DNA of 64,000 bases from Cellulomonas sp. Y8 (lineage in GTDB: Bacteria; Actinomycetota; Actinomycetes; Actinomycetales; Cellulomonadaceae). The notes beneath the pieces were generated by a model. It was not told the origin of the DNA, made no database searches, and saw nothing but the letters and a program-made list of their open reading frames with translations. Where the stretch lies: assembly GCF_008033115.1 (NCBI RefSeq), contig NZ_CP041203.1, positions 3,782,001-3,846,000 on the forward strand, read 5' to 3'. Of this stretch, positions 44,711-52,975 are shown in pieces. Both the position numbers and the translations under genes were made by a program. Each line of letters starts with the position of its first letter. The stretch's first letter is position 1.

Positions 44711-44935
44711 ATGACGTACCCCCTCGAGGCCCAGATCCCGACCCAGGCCTCCGCCTCCCTGCTCACGCCGGGTGAGGTCGCGGTCATGTTCCGGGTCGAC
44801 CCGAAGACGGTCACCCGCTGGGCCCAGGCCGGCAAGCTCTCCGCCGTCCGCACCCTCGGCGGCCACCGCCGGTTCCTCGAGTCCGAGGTCATGGAGCTGC
44901 TCGGCGGCGTGCCGCAGCAGGCCGGCCGCCTCTGA
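44711..44935 (+). CDS. bldC: BldC-type MerR-family developmental regulator
   Basis: 74 residues from ATG 44711 with AGGAG five bases upstream. It is nearly the whole BldC signature: LLTPGEVAVMFRVDPKTVTR, then WAQAGKLSAVRTLGGHRRFL, ending with an 'IP/VPQQ'-like tail. BldC is a small winged-HTH protein that binds direct repeats as head-to-tail filaments and controls development timing in Streptomyces. A frame open to TTG 44618 would overlap the riboswitch and is rejected. Translation is expected to respond to c-di-GMP through the upstream riboswitch. Confidence 0.95.
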   Translation: MTYPLEAQIPTQASASLLTPGEVAVMFRVDPKTVTRWAQAGKLSAVRTLGGHRRFLESEVMELLGGVPQQAGRL

Positions 44936-44958
44936 GGCGCAGCACCCCGCAGCATCGC

Positions 44959-44994
44959 GAACGGGCCCCCGAGCACACGCTCGGGGGCCCGTTC
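44959..44994. terminator. Terminator after bldC
   Basis: Perfect 16-bp stem (44959-44974 with 44979-44994), loop ACAC, followed by CGCGTTCC. First of two consecutive palindromes between bldC and the convergent TetR gene. Confidence 0.85.
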
Positions 44995-45024
44995 CGCGTT
45001 CCGGGGAGGACCGACCGCGGGTCG

Positions 45025-45077
45025 GGTGGAAGGTCTGGCCCGACACGCGCGCGGCGTGTCCGGCCAGATGGTCCACC
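45025..45077. terminator. Second, imperfect palindrome between bldC and TetR gene
   Basis: Arms TCTGGCCcGACACGC / GCGTGTCcGGCCAGA pair with one C-C mismatch, extended by GGTGGA/TCCACC after a 3-nt internal loop. It lies 20 nt past the TetR stop on the minus strand, so it probably terminates that operon. Confidence 0.7.
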
Positions 45078-45097
45078 GGACGTGCCCCGCCCGGACC

Positions 45098-45712
45098 TCA
45101 GCCCGGCAGCGGGTCGAGCACCGTCGCCAGGACCGCGCGCCGGACGTCCGCCGCCGGCCGGTCGGGCTGGAACGCCAGCCACTCCAGCCCGGCGACGAGC
45201 GTCGCCCCGAACATCGCCGCGGCGGTGAGCGAGGGGTCCCGGTGCGGCCAGGACGCCTCGACGACCTCGGCGAACACCGCGAACGACTCGTCGCGCACCT
45301 GCCGGATCGAGTCCTGCCAGTCGCGCCCGGTGCGGAACACCTCGGCCACCAGCACCTTCGCGAAGTCGGGGTGCCCCTGGATCTGCGCGAGCAGCTCGTG
45401 CACCAGCGCGCCGACCGCGTCCCGGCCCTCGCGCCCCTCGGCGGCGCCGCGGAGCGCGGTCGTCAGAGCCTGCTGGCCCTCGGTGAGCACGGTCTCGAAC
45501 AGCGCGCCCTTGGACCCGAAGTTGTAGTAGACGCTGCCCTTGGCGACTCCGGCGCGGTCGGCGATGTCGTCGACCGAGGTGGCGGAGAACCCGCGGTCGG
45601 CGATGAGCGCGACGGTCGCCGTGATGATGGCCCGGCGGGTGTCGCGCCGGCCGGTGCCGGGGGAGTCGACGGCCCCGGAGGGCGCGGGGACGGCGTCGGC
45701 GGCGGCTGGCAT
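45098..45712 (-). CDS. TetR-family transcriptional regulator
   Basis: 204 residues from ATG 45712. N-terminal HTH about residues 38-60 ('TSVDDIADRAGVAKGSVYYN' followed by FGSKGALFETVL), then a ligand-binding helical domain with the typical 'LVAGLEWLAFQPDRP' region. Last gene of the three-gene operon with the YhgE-like permease and ABC ATPase, 13 nt after the permease. The palindrome ACTGACTGGTCAGT at 48761-48774 in front of the operon is its probable operator. Confidence 0.92.
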   Translation of the reverse strand: MPAAADAVPAPSGAVDSPGTGRRDTRRAIITATVALIADRGFSATSVDDIADRAGVAKGSVYYNFGSKGALFETVLTEGQQALTTALRGAAEGREGRDAVGALVHELLAQIQGHPDFAKVLVAEVFRTGRDWQDSIRQVRDESFAVFAEVVEASWPHRDPSLTAAAMFGATLVAGLEWLAFQPDRPAADVRRAVLATVLDPLPG

Positions 45713-45725
45713 GGGACCCAGCCTC

Positions 45726-47882
45726 TCAGATCGACAGGGCGGGGTGCAGACGGGACAGTGTCCACGTGCGCTGCCGCGCTGCGCGCCACGAGGTGATCGC
45801 GAGCGAGCCGAGCAGGAACGCCGCCAGCGCCGCGACCGAGGTCCACAGCCGCGCGTCGGTGCCGCCGGTGGTGAGCTCGCGCAGGCCGGTGACGGCGTAG
45901 GTCATCGGCAGCGCGGGGTGCAGCGCCCGGAAGAACGCGGGCGTCGTCTCGACCGGGTAGGTGCCCGAGGCGGCGGTGAGCTGCAGCATCAGCAGCGCGA
46001 TGATCGCGACCTTGCCCGCCGCGGCGCCCAGCACCGCGATGAGCATCTGCTGCACGGCCAGGAACGCGCCCGCGACCAGCACCGTGAACGCGGCGGTGCC
46101 GAGCGCCGTCGACCAGCCGAGGCCGAGCCCGAAGTGCACGACGGTCAGCAGGATCACGACCTGGCCGACGCCGATCGCCAGCGCCGGCAGGTAGCCGGCG
46201 AGCGCGATCCGCCAGCCGCGGGCGGGGGTCGCGAGGCCGCGCGGCGGCAGCGGGCGGAGCAGCAGCCACGTGATCAGCCCGCCGACGAACAGCGCGAGCG
46301 GCACGAAGAAGGGCGCGAAGCCCTCGCCGTAGCCGTCGGCCGCGGCGACGTCGGTGCTCGACAGCCCGACGGGGGTGCTCAGGGCGCTCGCCCGGTCGGA
46401 CCGGGTCGCGTCGGAGTCGTCCGGGATCTGCGCGGCGCCGTCGGCCAGCTTGTCGGCGAGCTCCTGGCTGCCGTCGCCGAGCTGGTCGGAGCCGTCGGCG
46501 ACCTGGGTCGCGCCCGAGGCGAGGGTGCCGGTGCCGGACGCGAGGTCGGCGGCGCCGGACGCGAGCGTGCGCGCGCCGGAGTCGAGGTCGGACGCGCCGG
46601 AGGCGAGGGTGCCCGCGCCGCCCGCGAGGTCGGACGCGCCGGCGGCGACCTGCGCGGTCCCGGACGCGAGGGTGCCGGCGCCGGACGCGAGCTCCGCCGT
46701 CGACGAGGACAGCGTGCCGAGGCCGGACGACAGGGCGGCGGAGCCGTCCCGGAGGTCGTGGGCGCCGGTGACGAGCGCCTGGAGGTCGGCCGCGGCCTTC
46801 GTCTGGCCGTCGGCGGTCGTGGGCAGGCCGAGGTCGGCGAGGGTCGTCTGCATCGCCTGGAGCTGGGCCTGGATCCGATGCGCGGCGTCGGTGTCGCCCG
46901 CGGCGGCCTGCTCCTGCGCGAGCGCGGTCAGGTTCGTGGCGACGGACCCGAGCCCCGTGCTCGCGCCGGACAGGCGGCCGAGGGTCGTGGCCGCCTTGTC
47001 GACGCCGTCGCTCAGCTGCTGCGCGCCCGCCGCCAGCAGCCCCGACTTCGTCGCCGCGTCGGACGCGCCCGCGGCCAGCCGCTGCGCGCCGTCCGCCAGG
47101 TCCGCCGCGCCCGAGGCCGCGGTGCCCGCGCCCGACGACAGCGTGCCCGCGCCGCTCGCCAGCGTCGCGGCCCCCGAGTCCAGCCGGCCGGCGCCGCTCG
47201 CGAGGTCCGCGGCCCCCGACGACAGCCGGGCCGCGCCGTCGGCGGCCGAGGTGGCCCCGTCGGCGACCTGGTGCGCGCCGGTCGACAGGTCGCCGCTCGC
47301 GGCGGTGAGCGTCAGGGCGCCGTCGGACGCCTGGGCGAAGCCGTCCCGCGCCGAGCCGAGCCCGACGAGCACCTGGTCCGCGGCCTGCTCGCCGATGGTG
47401 GCGGACACCGCGGCGCGGATCTGCGTCATCGCGCTGCGGCCCAGGGTCGAGGCCAGGTAGGAGTTGGCGTCGTTGTAGGTGACGTCGATCTCCGCGGACG
47501 TCGGGGCGTCGCCGCCGATCGACGCGATGTCGGTCGAGAAGTCCCCGGGCAGCGTCACCGCGAAGTAGTAGGTGCCGTCGGTGACGCCCGCGGCGGCCTG
47601 GTCGGCGTCGACCTGCCGCCAGTCGAGGGCGTCGGAGCCGAGGAGCTCGTCCACGACGTCGTCGCCGGCGCGCAGCGGCTCGCCGTCCCGGGTCGCCCCC
47701 TCGTCGGCGTTCACCAGGGCGACGGGCAGCCGGTCGAGGTTGCCGGTCGGGTCCCAGTAGGCCCAGAGGTAGAGCGCGCCGTAGAGCAGCGGGATGGCGA
47801 GCATCGCCACGACGGCGAGCTTCGGCAGCACGCCGCGGCGGAACCGGCGCAGCTCGGTGCCGGTCGACAGGGAGGAGAGCAT
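45726..47882 (-). CDS. YhgE/Pip-type ABC-2 membrane protein
   Basis: 718 residues from ATG 47882. One N-terminal membrane helix (about 20-40), the YhgE N-terminal domain ('LPVALVNADEGA', 'YYFAVTLPGDFS'), about 330 residues of Gly/Ala-rich repeats in which LxxGAxxL-like units recur every seven residues (for example ASGAGTLASGA), and five or six C-terminal helices of ABC-2 type. The Pip family includes phage receptors; in actinobacteria such proteins work with a dedicated ATPase, encoded just upstream. Substrate unknown. Confidence 0.9.
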   Translation of the reverse strand: MLSSLSTGTELRRFRRGVLPKLAVVAMLAIPLLYGALYLWAYWDPTGNLDRLPVALVNADEGATRDGEPLRAGDDVVDELLGSDALDWRQVDADQAAAGVTDGTYYFAVTLPGDFSTDIASIGGDAPTSAEIDVTYNDANSYLASTLGRSAMTQIRAAVSATIGEQAADQVLVGLGSARDGFAQASDGALTLTAASGDLSTGAHQVADGATSAADGAARLSSGAADLASGAGRLDSGAATLASGAGTLSSGAGTAASGAADLADGAQRLAAGASDAATKSGLLAAGAQQLSDGVDKAATTLGRLSGASTGLGSVATNLTALAQEQAAAGDTDAAHRIQAQLQAMQTTLADLGLPTTADGQTKAAADLQALVTGAHDLRDGSAALSSGLGTLSSSTAELASGAGTLASGTAQVAAGASDLAGGAGTLASGASDLDSGARTLASGAADLASGTGTLASGATQVADGSDQLGDGSQELADKLADGAAQIPDDSDATRSDRASALSTPVGLSSTDVAAADGYGEGFAPFFVPLALFVGGLITWLLLRPLPPRGLATPARGWRIALAGYLPALAIGVGQVVILLTVVHFGLGLGWSTALGTAAFTVLVAGAFLAVQQMLIAVLGAAAGKVAIIALLMLQLTAASGTYPVETTPAFFRALHPALPMTYAVTGLRELTTGGTDARLWTSVAALAAFLLGSLAITSWRAARQRTWTLSRLHPALSI

Positions 47883-47914
47883 TCGGGGTCCTCGGGAAGG
47901 AGAAGCGGGAGAAT

Positions 47915-48739
47915 TCAGGCGGCGGGCACGGCGTGCGGGCCGGTGGCGAGGTTCACGACCTCGGGGGCGGCCCACCAGCGCATCCGGGCGACCTCGTCCA
48001 GCGAGGCGACCGACGCGATCACGGTGGTGCCGGCGGCGGCGAGCGCCTCGAGCCGGGTCCACACCGTCTGCCGGCGGCCGGAGTCGTGCACCTGGTCGAC
48101 GTCGTCGACGACGAGCAGGTCGGGCTCCTGGGCCAGGGCGAGGGTGACCCGCAGCAGCATCGCGTCGACCTCGTCCAGGTCCCAGATCACGGTCTGCACG
48201 CGGGGGAGCGGGCGCTCGCCGAACACCGGCCCGGCCAGGTCGGCAAACCGCTCCTGGGAGACGCGGCCGGTCCAGCGGTACCAGGGTGACAGCCAGGCGA
48301 ACCGCTCGCGGACGACGTCGCCGACCGTCACGGAGTCGTCGAGCTCGTCGACCCCGGCGAAGCCGGCCACGGCGGCGCGGCGCTGCACGACGGACCGGCG
48401 GCGGGGCAGGTCCTCGCCGAGCACGGTGAGCTCGGTGCCGCGGTCGGGGACCATCCGGCCGGCGAGCGTGAGCAGCAGGCTGGACCGGCCGGCGCCCTGC
48501 GGGCCCTGGACGACGGTGAGCGCGCCGGTCGGCAGGTCGAGGTCGACCGGGCCGTAGACCGGGCCGCGGGTGCCGGTGAGCACGAGGCCGCGGGCGCGGA
48601 CGGCCGACGGGGGCGGGGTGGGCGCGACCTCGGGGTCCGGCGCGGCGGCGTCGGGCCGGGCGCCGGCCTGCTGCTCGGCGTGCGGGTGCGCGACGCGCTG
48701 CTGCTCGGCCTCGCGGGTCGGGGTGGGCTCCGAAGACAC
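47915..48739 (-). CDS. Atypical ABC ATPase partner of the YhgE-like protein
   Basis: 274 residues from GTG 48739. A disordered Pro/Ala-rich N-terminus of about 45 residues precedes the nucleotide-binding domain. The Walker A is GPQGAGRSS, with Arg replacing the normally invariant Lys; Walker B is LLVVDDVD with Asp in place of the catalytic Glu; the LSGGQ signature is not recognisable ('WDLDEVDAMLLRVTLALAQE' stands in that place). ATP hydrolysis may be slow or lost. First gene of the operon, 32 nt before the permease. Confidence 0.82.
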   Translation of the reverse strand: MSSEPTPTREAEQQRVAHPHAEQQAGARPDAAAPDPEVAPTPPPSAVRARGLVLTGTRGPVYGPVDLDLPTGALTVVQGPQGAGRSSLLLTLAGRMVPDRGTELTVLGEDLPRRRSVVQRRAAVAGFAGVDELDDSVTVGDVVRERFAWLSPWYRWTGRVSQERFADLAGPVFGERPLPRVQTVIWDLDEVDAMLLRVTLALAQEPDLLVVDDVDQVHDSGRRQTVWTRLEALAAAGTTVIASVASLDEVARMRWWAAPEVVNLATGPHAVPAA

Positions 48740-48760
48740 TGTCGCCTCTGATCGTTTCGC

Positions 48761-48774
48761 ACTGACTGGTCAGT
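48761..48774 (-). promoter_or_regulatory. Probable TetR operator
   Basis: ACTGAC-TG-GTCAGT palindrome, 21 nt upstream of the ATPase start. On the minus strand TTGTAC overlaps its upstream edge and AACGAT lies 16 nt further, so it sits in the spacer of a plausible promoter. The operon includes a TetR gene. Confidence 0.65.
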
Positions 48775-48941
48775 ACAAAGATAGGACGGCCGCCGCGTGG
48801 CGTCACGCCGGCACCGGCGTCTCGCGCGTCACACCGCGCCCGGCGCGGGCGGGCGGCAGGACGGCGGAGCGGCGACCGGAGCCGGACGGCCATGTCCGAT
48901 CGCCGCTGGACTCCCACACCGCCCAGGGGTGGGATGGGTCC

Positions 48942-49835
48942 ATGACCAGCACCTCGCACCCCGCCGCGCCCGTCCTCGACGCCCGGGCCCGCCGGCTGCA
49001 CGCGCTGCACGACCCGGCCGCGCCGCTCGCCCTCGCCAACGCGTGGGACGTCGCCAGCGCCCGGGTGGTGGAGGCGGCGGGCGCCCCCGCGGTCGCCACG
49101 ACGAGCGCGGGCGTCGCGTGGTCGCTCGGCCTGCCGGACGGGGACCGGCTCGACCGCGACGCGCTCCTGGCCGCCGTCGCCCGGATCGCCGGCGCGGTCG
49201 CGGTGCCCGTGACGGTGGACGCGGAGGGCGGGTTCGCCGCCGAGGCGGCCGACGTCGCGACGACCGTCGCCGGGCTGCTCGACGCGGGGGCGGTCGGCAT
49301 GAACATCGAGGACGGCGGGCGCGCGCCGGAGGAGCTCGCCGCTCGCGTCGCGGCGGCCCGCGCGGCCGCGGACCGGGCCGGCGTCGCGCTGTTCGTCAAC
49401 GCCCGCACGGACGTGTTCCTGCGCGGGCTCGGGGCTCCGGAGGGCCGCGGGGCCGAGGCCGTGGCCCGGGCCCGGCGGTACGTCGAGGCGGGCGCGAACG
49501 GGATCTTCGTGCCCGGGGTCGCCGACCCCGCGACGATCGCCGAGCTCGCCGCCGCGATCCCGGTGCCGCTCAACGTGATGGCGGTGCCGGGCCTGCCACC
49601 GGTCGCGGAGCTCGGCCGGCTCGGCGTCGCCAGGGTCAGCCTCGGGTCGTCCGTCGCCGAGGCGGCCTACGCGGTCGCGCGCCGGGCCGCCGTCGAGCTC
49701 GCGGGGCCGGGCACCTACGGCGTGCTCGCGGACGGCGTCGACTACCGGGAGCTCGACGCGCTGGTCGCCGCCGGCGCGGCGTCGTCGGACCGGTCGTCGG
49801 GCGCGGCGTCGTCGGGCGGGGCGGACCGGCCGTGA
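48942..49835 (+). CDS. Isocitrate lyase/PEP mutase superfamily protein
   Basis: 297 residues from ATG 48942. The TIM-barrel pattern of the oxaloacetate hydrolase/PEP mutase branch is clear: '[20 protein letters not shown]', '[11 protein letters not shown]' (Mg-binding acids), 'VGMNIEDGG', '[12 protein letters not shown]' and '[10 protein letters not shown]'. The KKCGH motif of isocitrate lyases is absent. The substrate is probably a 2-oxoacid or a related C-C bond substrate, but it is not predictable. Its stop overlaps the DNA-repair gene by 4 nt. Confidence 0.9.
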   Translation: MTSTSHPAAPVLDARARRLHALHDPAAPLALANAWDVASARVVEAAGAPAVATTSAGVAWSLGLPDGDRLDRDALLAAVARIAGAVAVPVTVDAEGGFAAEAADVATTVAGLLDAGAVGMNIEDGGRAPEELAARVAAARAAADRAGVALFVNARTDVFLRGLGAPEGRGAEAVARARRYVEAGANGIFVPGVADPATIAELAAAIPVPLNVMAVPGLPPVAELGRLGVARVSLGSSVAEAAYAVARRAAVELAGPGTYGVLADGVDYRELDALVAAGAASSDRSSGAASSGGADRP

Positions 49836-51547
49836 CCGAGGCCGCGCACGCGCGCTGGGCCCCCGGCGATCCCGGCTTCGAGGAGCGGTACCGGGCGATC
49901 GACGCGCGGGACACCCGGTTCGACGGGCAGTTCGTCACCGCGGTGTCGTCGACGGGCATCTACTGCCGCCCGTCCTGCCCCGCCCGCACCCCGCGGCGGG
50001 AGCACGTGACCTTCTACCGGACGTCCGCGGCGGCGCACGAGGCGGGCTACCGCGCCTGCAAGCGCTGCCTCCCTGAGGCCACGCCCGGCACGCCGGAGTG
50101 GGACCTGCGCCGCGATGCGGTGGGCCGCGCCATGCGGCTGATCGGCGACGGCCTGCTCGACCGCGGCGGGGTGGACGCGCTCGCCGCCGAGCTCGGGTAC
50201 ACGCCGCGGCACGTGCACCGGATGCTGGTCGCCGAGCTCGGGGCCGGACCGCAGGCGCTCGCGCGGGCGCGCCGCGCGCAGACCGCGCGGGCGCTGCTGG
50301 TCGGGACGACGCTGCCGGTGACCGACGTGGCGTTCGCGGCGGGGTTCGGCTCCGTCCGGCAGTTCAACGACACGATCCGCGAGGTGTTCGCGGTGCAACC
50401 GACCGAGCTCCGCGCCCGGGCGCGGCGGGCGGAGGGCGCGGCACTGCCCGCGGGTGCGGCCCGGGCACGGGCCGGGGCCGAGGGGTCGTCGGGGTCCGCG
50501 GGCGCCGCCGGGTCGCCGGGTGGCCCCGGCCGCGCACCGGGTGAGCGGGCCGGTGCGTCGGACGAGTCCGCCCGTGCGCTCGGGGTCGCCCCGCAGGTGC
50601 GGCTCGACCTCGCGCTGCCGGTCCGGCAGCCGTACGACGCGCGCGGGGTCCTCGGCTTCCTCGCGGTGCGCGCCGTCGACGGCGTCGAGGTGGCGGACCT
50701 GCCCGACGGCGGCCCGCTGCGGTACGCCCGCACGCTGTCGCTGCCGCACGGCCCCGGCGCGGTCGAGGTCGTGGCGACGCCCGACCGCCGCGGCGGGTGG
50801 CGGCTGTCCGCGCGGCTGGAGCTCGCCTCGCTCGCCGACGTCGGGACGGCGGTGGCGCGGGTGCGCCGGCTGCTCGACCTGGACGCGGACCCGACGGCGG
50901 TCGACGCCGCCCTGGGGCTGGACCCGGTGCTCGCCCCGATGGTCGCCGCGACGCCGGGGATCCGGGTGCCGGGCACCGTCGACCCCGCCGAGCTCGTCGT
51001 CCGGGCGATCGTCGGGCAGCAGATCTCCGTCGCCGCCGCGCGGGGCCACCTCGGGCGGCTCGCCGCCGTCGCGGGCGCCCCGTACGCGTCGGCGATCCCC
51101 GGGCTGGAGCGGCTGTTCCCGACGTCGAAGGAGGTGCTCGCCGCCGTCCCGGTGCCGGTCCCGGGCGCCGACCCCGACCCGGACCGGCCGCTGCGGCTCC
51201 CCGCGCGCCAGGTGGCCGCGGTGCTCGCGGCGGCGGAGGCGCTGGTCGACGGGTCGCTGCCCGCGCACGTCGGCGCCGACCCGGTGACGCTGCGGGAGCG
51301 GCTGGTCGCGCTGCCGGGCGTCGGCCCGTGGACCGCGGCGTACGTGGCGATGCGGGTGCTCGGGGACCCGGACGCGTGGCTCGCCGGTGACGTGGCGCTC
51401 GTGGCGGGCGCGACGGCGGCGGGCGCGCTCGACCCCGGCCTGCCCAAGCCGGCGGCGCACCGGGCCCTGGCGGCGCGCGCTGCCGCGTGGTCGCCCTGGC
51501 GCTCGTACGCCGCGATGCACCTCTGGCGGGCCGCCGCGGCGCGCTGA
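49832..51547 (+). CDS. alkA: Ada-type regulator fused to AlkA DNA glycosylase
   Basis: 571 residues from GTG 49832. Four parts: Ada zinc-binding domain with four Cys (YCRPSC ... ACKRC, about 47-80), AraC-type HTH ('[20 protein letters not shown]'), a low-complexity linker (about 205-250), then AlkA N-terminal and HhH-GPD domains with '[19 protein letters not shown]' and '[14 protein letters not shown]' and the catalytic-type Asp in '[10 protein letters not shown]'. The O6-methyltransferase domain of Ada is missing. It removes alkylated bases and likely regulates the alkylation response. Confidence 0.95.
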   Translation: MTEAAHARWAPGDPGFEERYRAIDARDTRFDGQFVTAVSSTGIYCRPSCPARTPRREHVTFYRTSAAAHEAGYRACKRCLPEATPGTPEWDLRRDAVGRAMRLIGDGLLDRGGVDALAAELGYTPRHVHRMLVAELGAGPQALARARRAQTARALLVGTTLPVTDVAFAAGFGSVRQFNDTIREVFAVQPTELRARARRAEGAALPAGAARARAGAEGSSGSAGAAGSPGGPGRAPGERAGASDESARALGVAPQVRLDLALPVRQPYDARGVLGFLAVRAVDGVEVADLPDGGPLRYARTLSLPHGPGAVEVVATPDRRGGWRLSARLELASLADVGTAVARVRRLLDLDADPTAVDAALGLDPVLAPMVAATPGIRVPGTVDPAELVVRAIVGQQISVAAARGHLGRLAAVAGAPYASAIPGLERLFPTSKEVLAAVPVPVPGADPDPDRPLRLPARQVAAVLAAAEALVDGSLPAHVGADPVTLRERLVALPGVGPWTAAYVAMRVLGDPDAWLAGDVALVAGATAAGALDPGLPKPAAHRALAARAAAWSPWRSYAAMHLWRAAAAR

Positions 51548-51613
51548 CCAGGCCGCCTCCGTGCCGCGCGCCCGGTCCGCGGATGCCGGTCGTGGCATGG
51601 AAGAATCGCGGGC

Positions 51614-52099
51614 ATGGCGATGAGAGAGATCCGCGTGGTGGGCGACCCGGTGCTGCGCACCCCGTGCGAGCCGGTGACCACGATCGACGCCCGCGTGAAG
51701 GGCCTGGTCGAGGACTTGCTCGAGACGGTCGACCACGAGGGTCGCGCGGGCCTGGCCGCGAACCAGATCGGCGTCGGCCTGCGGGCGTTCTCCTGGAACA
51801 TCGACGACGAGCTCGGCTACGTGCTGAACCCCACCATCGTCGAGCTGTCCGAGGACTACCAGGACGGCGACGAGGGCTGCCTGTCGGTGCCCGACCTGTG
51901 GTTCCCGACCAAGCGCGCCTGGTACGCGCGGGTCGTCGGCACGGACCTGGACGGCAAGGAGGTCGTCGTCGAGGGCGTCGAGCTCATGGCCCGCTGCCTG
52001 CAGCACGAGGTCGACCACCTGGACGGCCACCTCTACATCGACCGGCTGGACCGGTCCGTGCGGAAGAAGGCGATGCGCGCCATCCGCGAGACCCTCTGA
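51614..52099 (+). CDS. def: Peptide deformylase
   Basis: 161 residues from ATG 51614 (51620 is an alternative). All three deformylase motifs are present: [15 protein letters not shown] and HEVDH, supplying the Cys and two His that bind iron. It removes the formyl group from nascent proteins. Followed by a strong terminator; 66 nt separate it from the glycosylase gene. Confidence 0.97.
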   Translation: MAMREIRVVGDPVLRTPCEPVTTIDARVKGLVEDLLETVDHEGRAGLAANQIGVGLRAFSWNIDDELGYVLNPTIVELSEDYQDGDEGCLSVPDLWFPTKRAWYARVVGTDLDGKEVVVEGVELMARCLQHEVDHLDGHLYIDRLDRSVRKKAMRAIRETL

Positions 52100-52147
52100 C
52101 GGGTCGTCGGGGCGCCCGGAACCCGGACGATCCGGGCATCGAGCAGG

Positions 52148-52187
52148 TGATGAGGGCCGGAGCGCTGGTGCGCACCGGCCCTCATCA
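52148..52187 (+). terminator. Terminator after def
   Basis: Perfect 13-bp stem TGATGAGGGCCGG (52148-52160) with 52175-52187 and an inner palindrome in the loop. Lies 49 nt after the def stop. Confidence 0.8.
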
Positions 52188-52294
52188 GGCATGCTGTCCT
52201 CAGCACGCCGCGCGTGCAGGCTGTGGAGTCACGTGTCCGGTAGGGACGAGGTCGTTGGGGAAGGCGAACCTCGAGCCGATCCGGGAGGGATGAC

Positions 52295-52792
52295 ATGGCA
52301 GGTGCGATCACCCGCGGTGTTCTTTTCGTGCACTCCGCGCCGCGCGCGCTCTGCCCGCACCTCGAGTGGGCGGCGGGCAACGTGCTGGGCATCCGTCTGT
52401 CCATGGACTGGACGGAGCAGCCCGCCGCACCGGGGATGTTCCGTGCCGAGCACTCGTGGCAGGGGACCTCCGGCACTGGCGCGCGCCTCGCGTCGGCCCT
52501 GCGTGGCTGGACGCACCTGCGCTACGAGGTCACCGAGGACACGAGCCACGGCAGCGACGGCGCCCGGTGGAGCCACACGCCCGAGCTCGGGATCTTCCAC
52601 GCCCAGACCGACGTGCACGGCAACGTCGTGGTCCCCGAGGACCGCATCCGCGCGGCGCTCGAGCTGGCCGACGCGCGCGCCGTCCGCGAGGAGCTGGCGC
52701 TCGCGCTGGGGCAGGCGTGGGACGACGAGCTGGAGCCGTTCCGGTACGCGGGCGCAGGCGCGCCCGTGCGCTGGCTGCACCGCGTGGGCTGA
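52295..52792 (+). CDS. DUF3145 family protein
   Basis: 165 residues from ATG 52295 behind GGGAGGGATGAC. It begins 'ITRGVLFVHSAPRALCPHLEWAAG' and contains 'WTEQPAAPGMFRAEHSWQG' and 'ELGIFHAQTDVHGNVVVPEDRI', the conserved blocks of DUF3145, a family confined to actinobacteria. It is cytosolic and its function is unknown. Confidence 0.9.
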   Translation: MAGAITRGVLFVHSAPRALCPHLEWAAGNVLGIRLSMDWTEQPAAPGMFRAEHSWQGTSGTGARLASALRGWTHLRYEVTEDTSHGSDGARWSHTPELGIFHAQTDVHGNVVVPEDRIRAALELADARAVREELALALGQAWDDELEPFRYAGAGAPVRWLHRVG

Positions 52793-52860
52793 CGCGCCCG
52801 GGGTGCGGCGCGAGGGCGTGGCCCCACGGCGCCCGTGCCCCGGCGTGCGGTCACGCCCGC

Positions 52861-52928
52861 CGAGCGCGGTACCTCGCGTCGAGCGCGGTAGCTGGAGCGA
52901 CCGCGCTCGGCGCGAGCGACCGCGCTCG
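52861..52928. repeat. Multi-arm palindromic element between convergent genes
   Basis: Two left arms (CGAGCGCGGTACC at 52861-52873 and GTCGAGCGCGGTAGC at 52879-52893) and two right arms (GCGACCGCGCTCGGCG at 52897-52912 and 52916-52931) can pair in alternative ways, with one G-T wobble. It lies between stops at 52792 and 52976 and probably acts as a bidirectional terminator. Confidence 0.7.
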
Positions 52929-52975
52929 GCGCGGCCGCGGTCAGCCGTCGGCGGTCGGCGGGCCACGGTCAGCCG

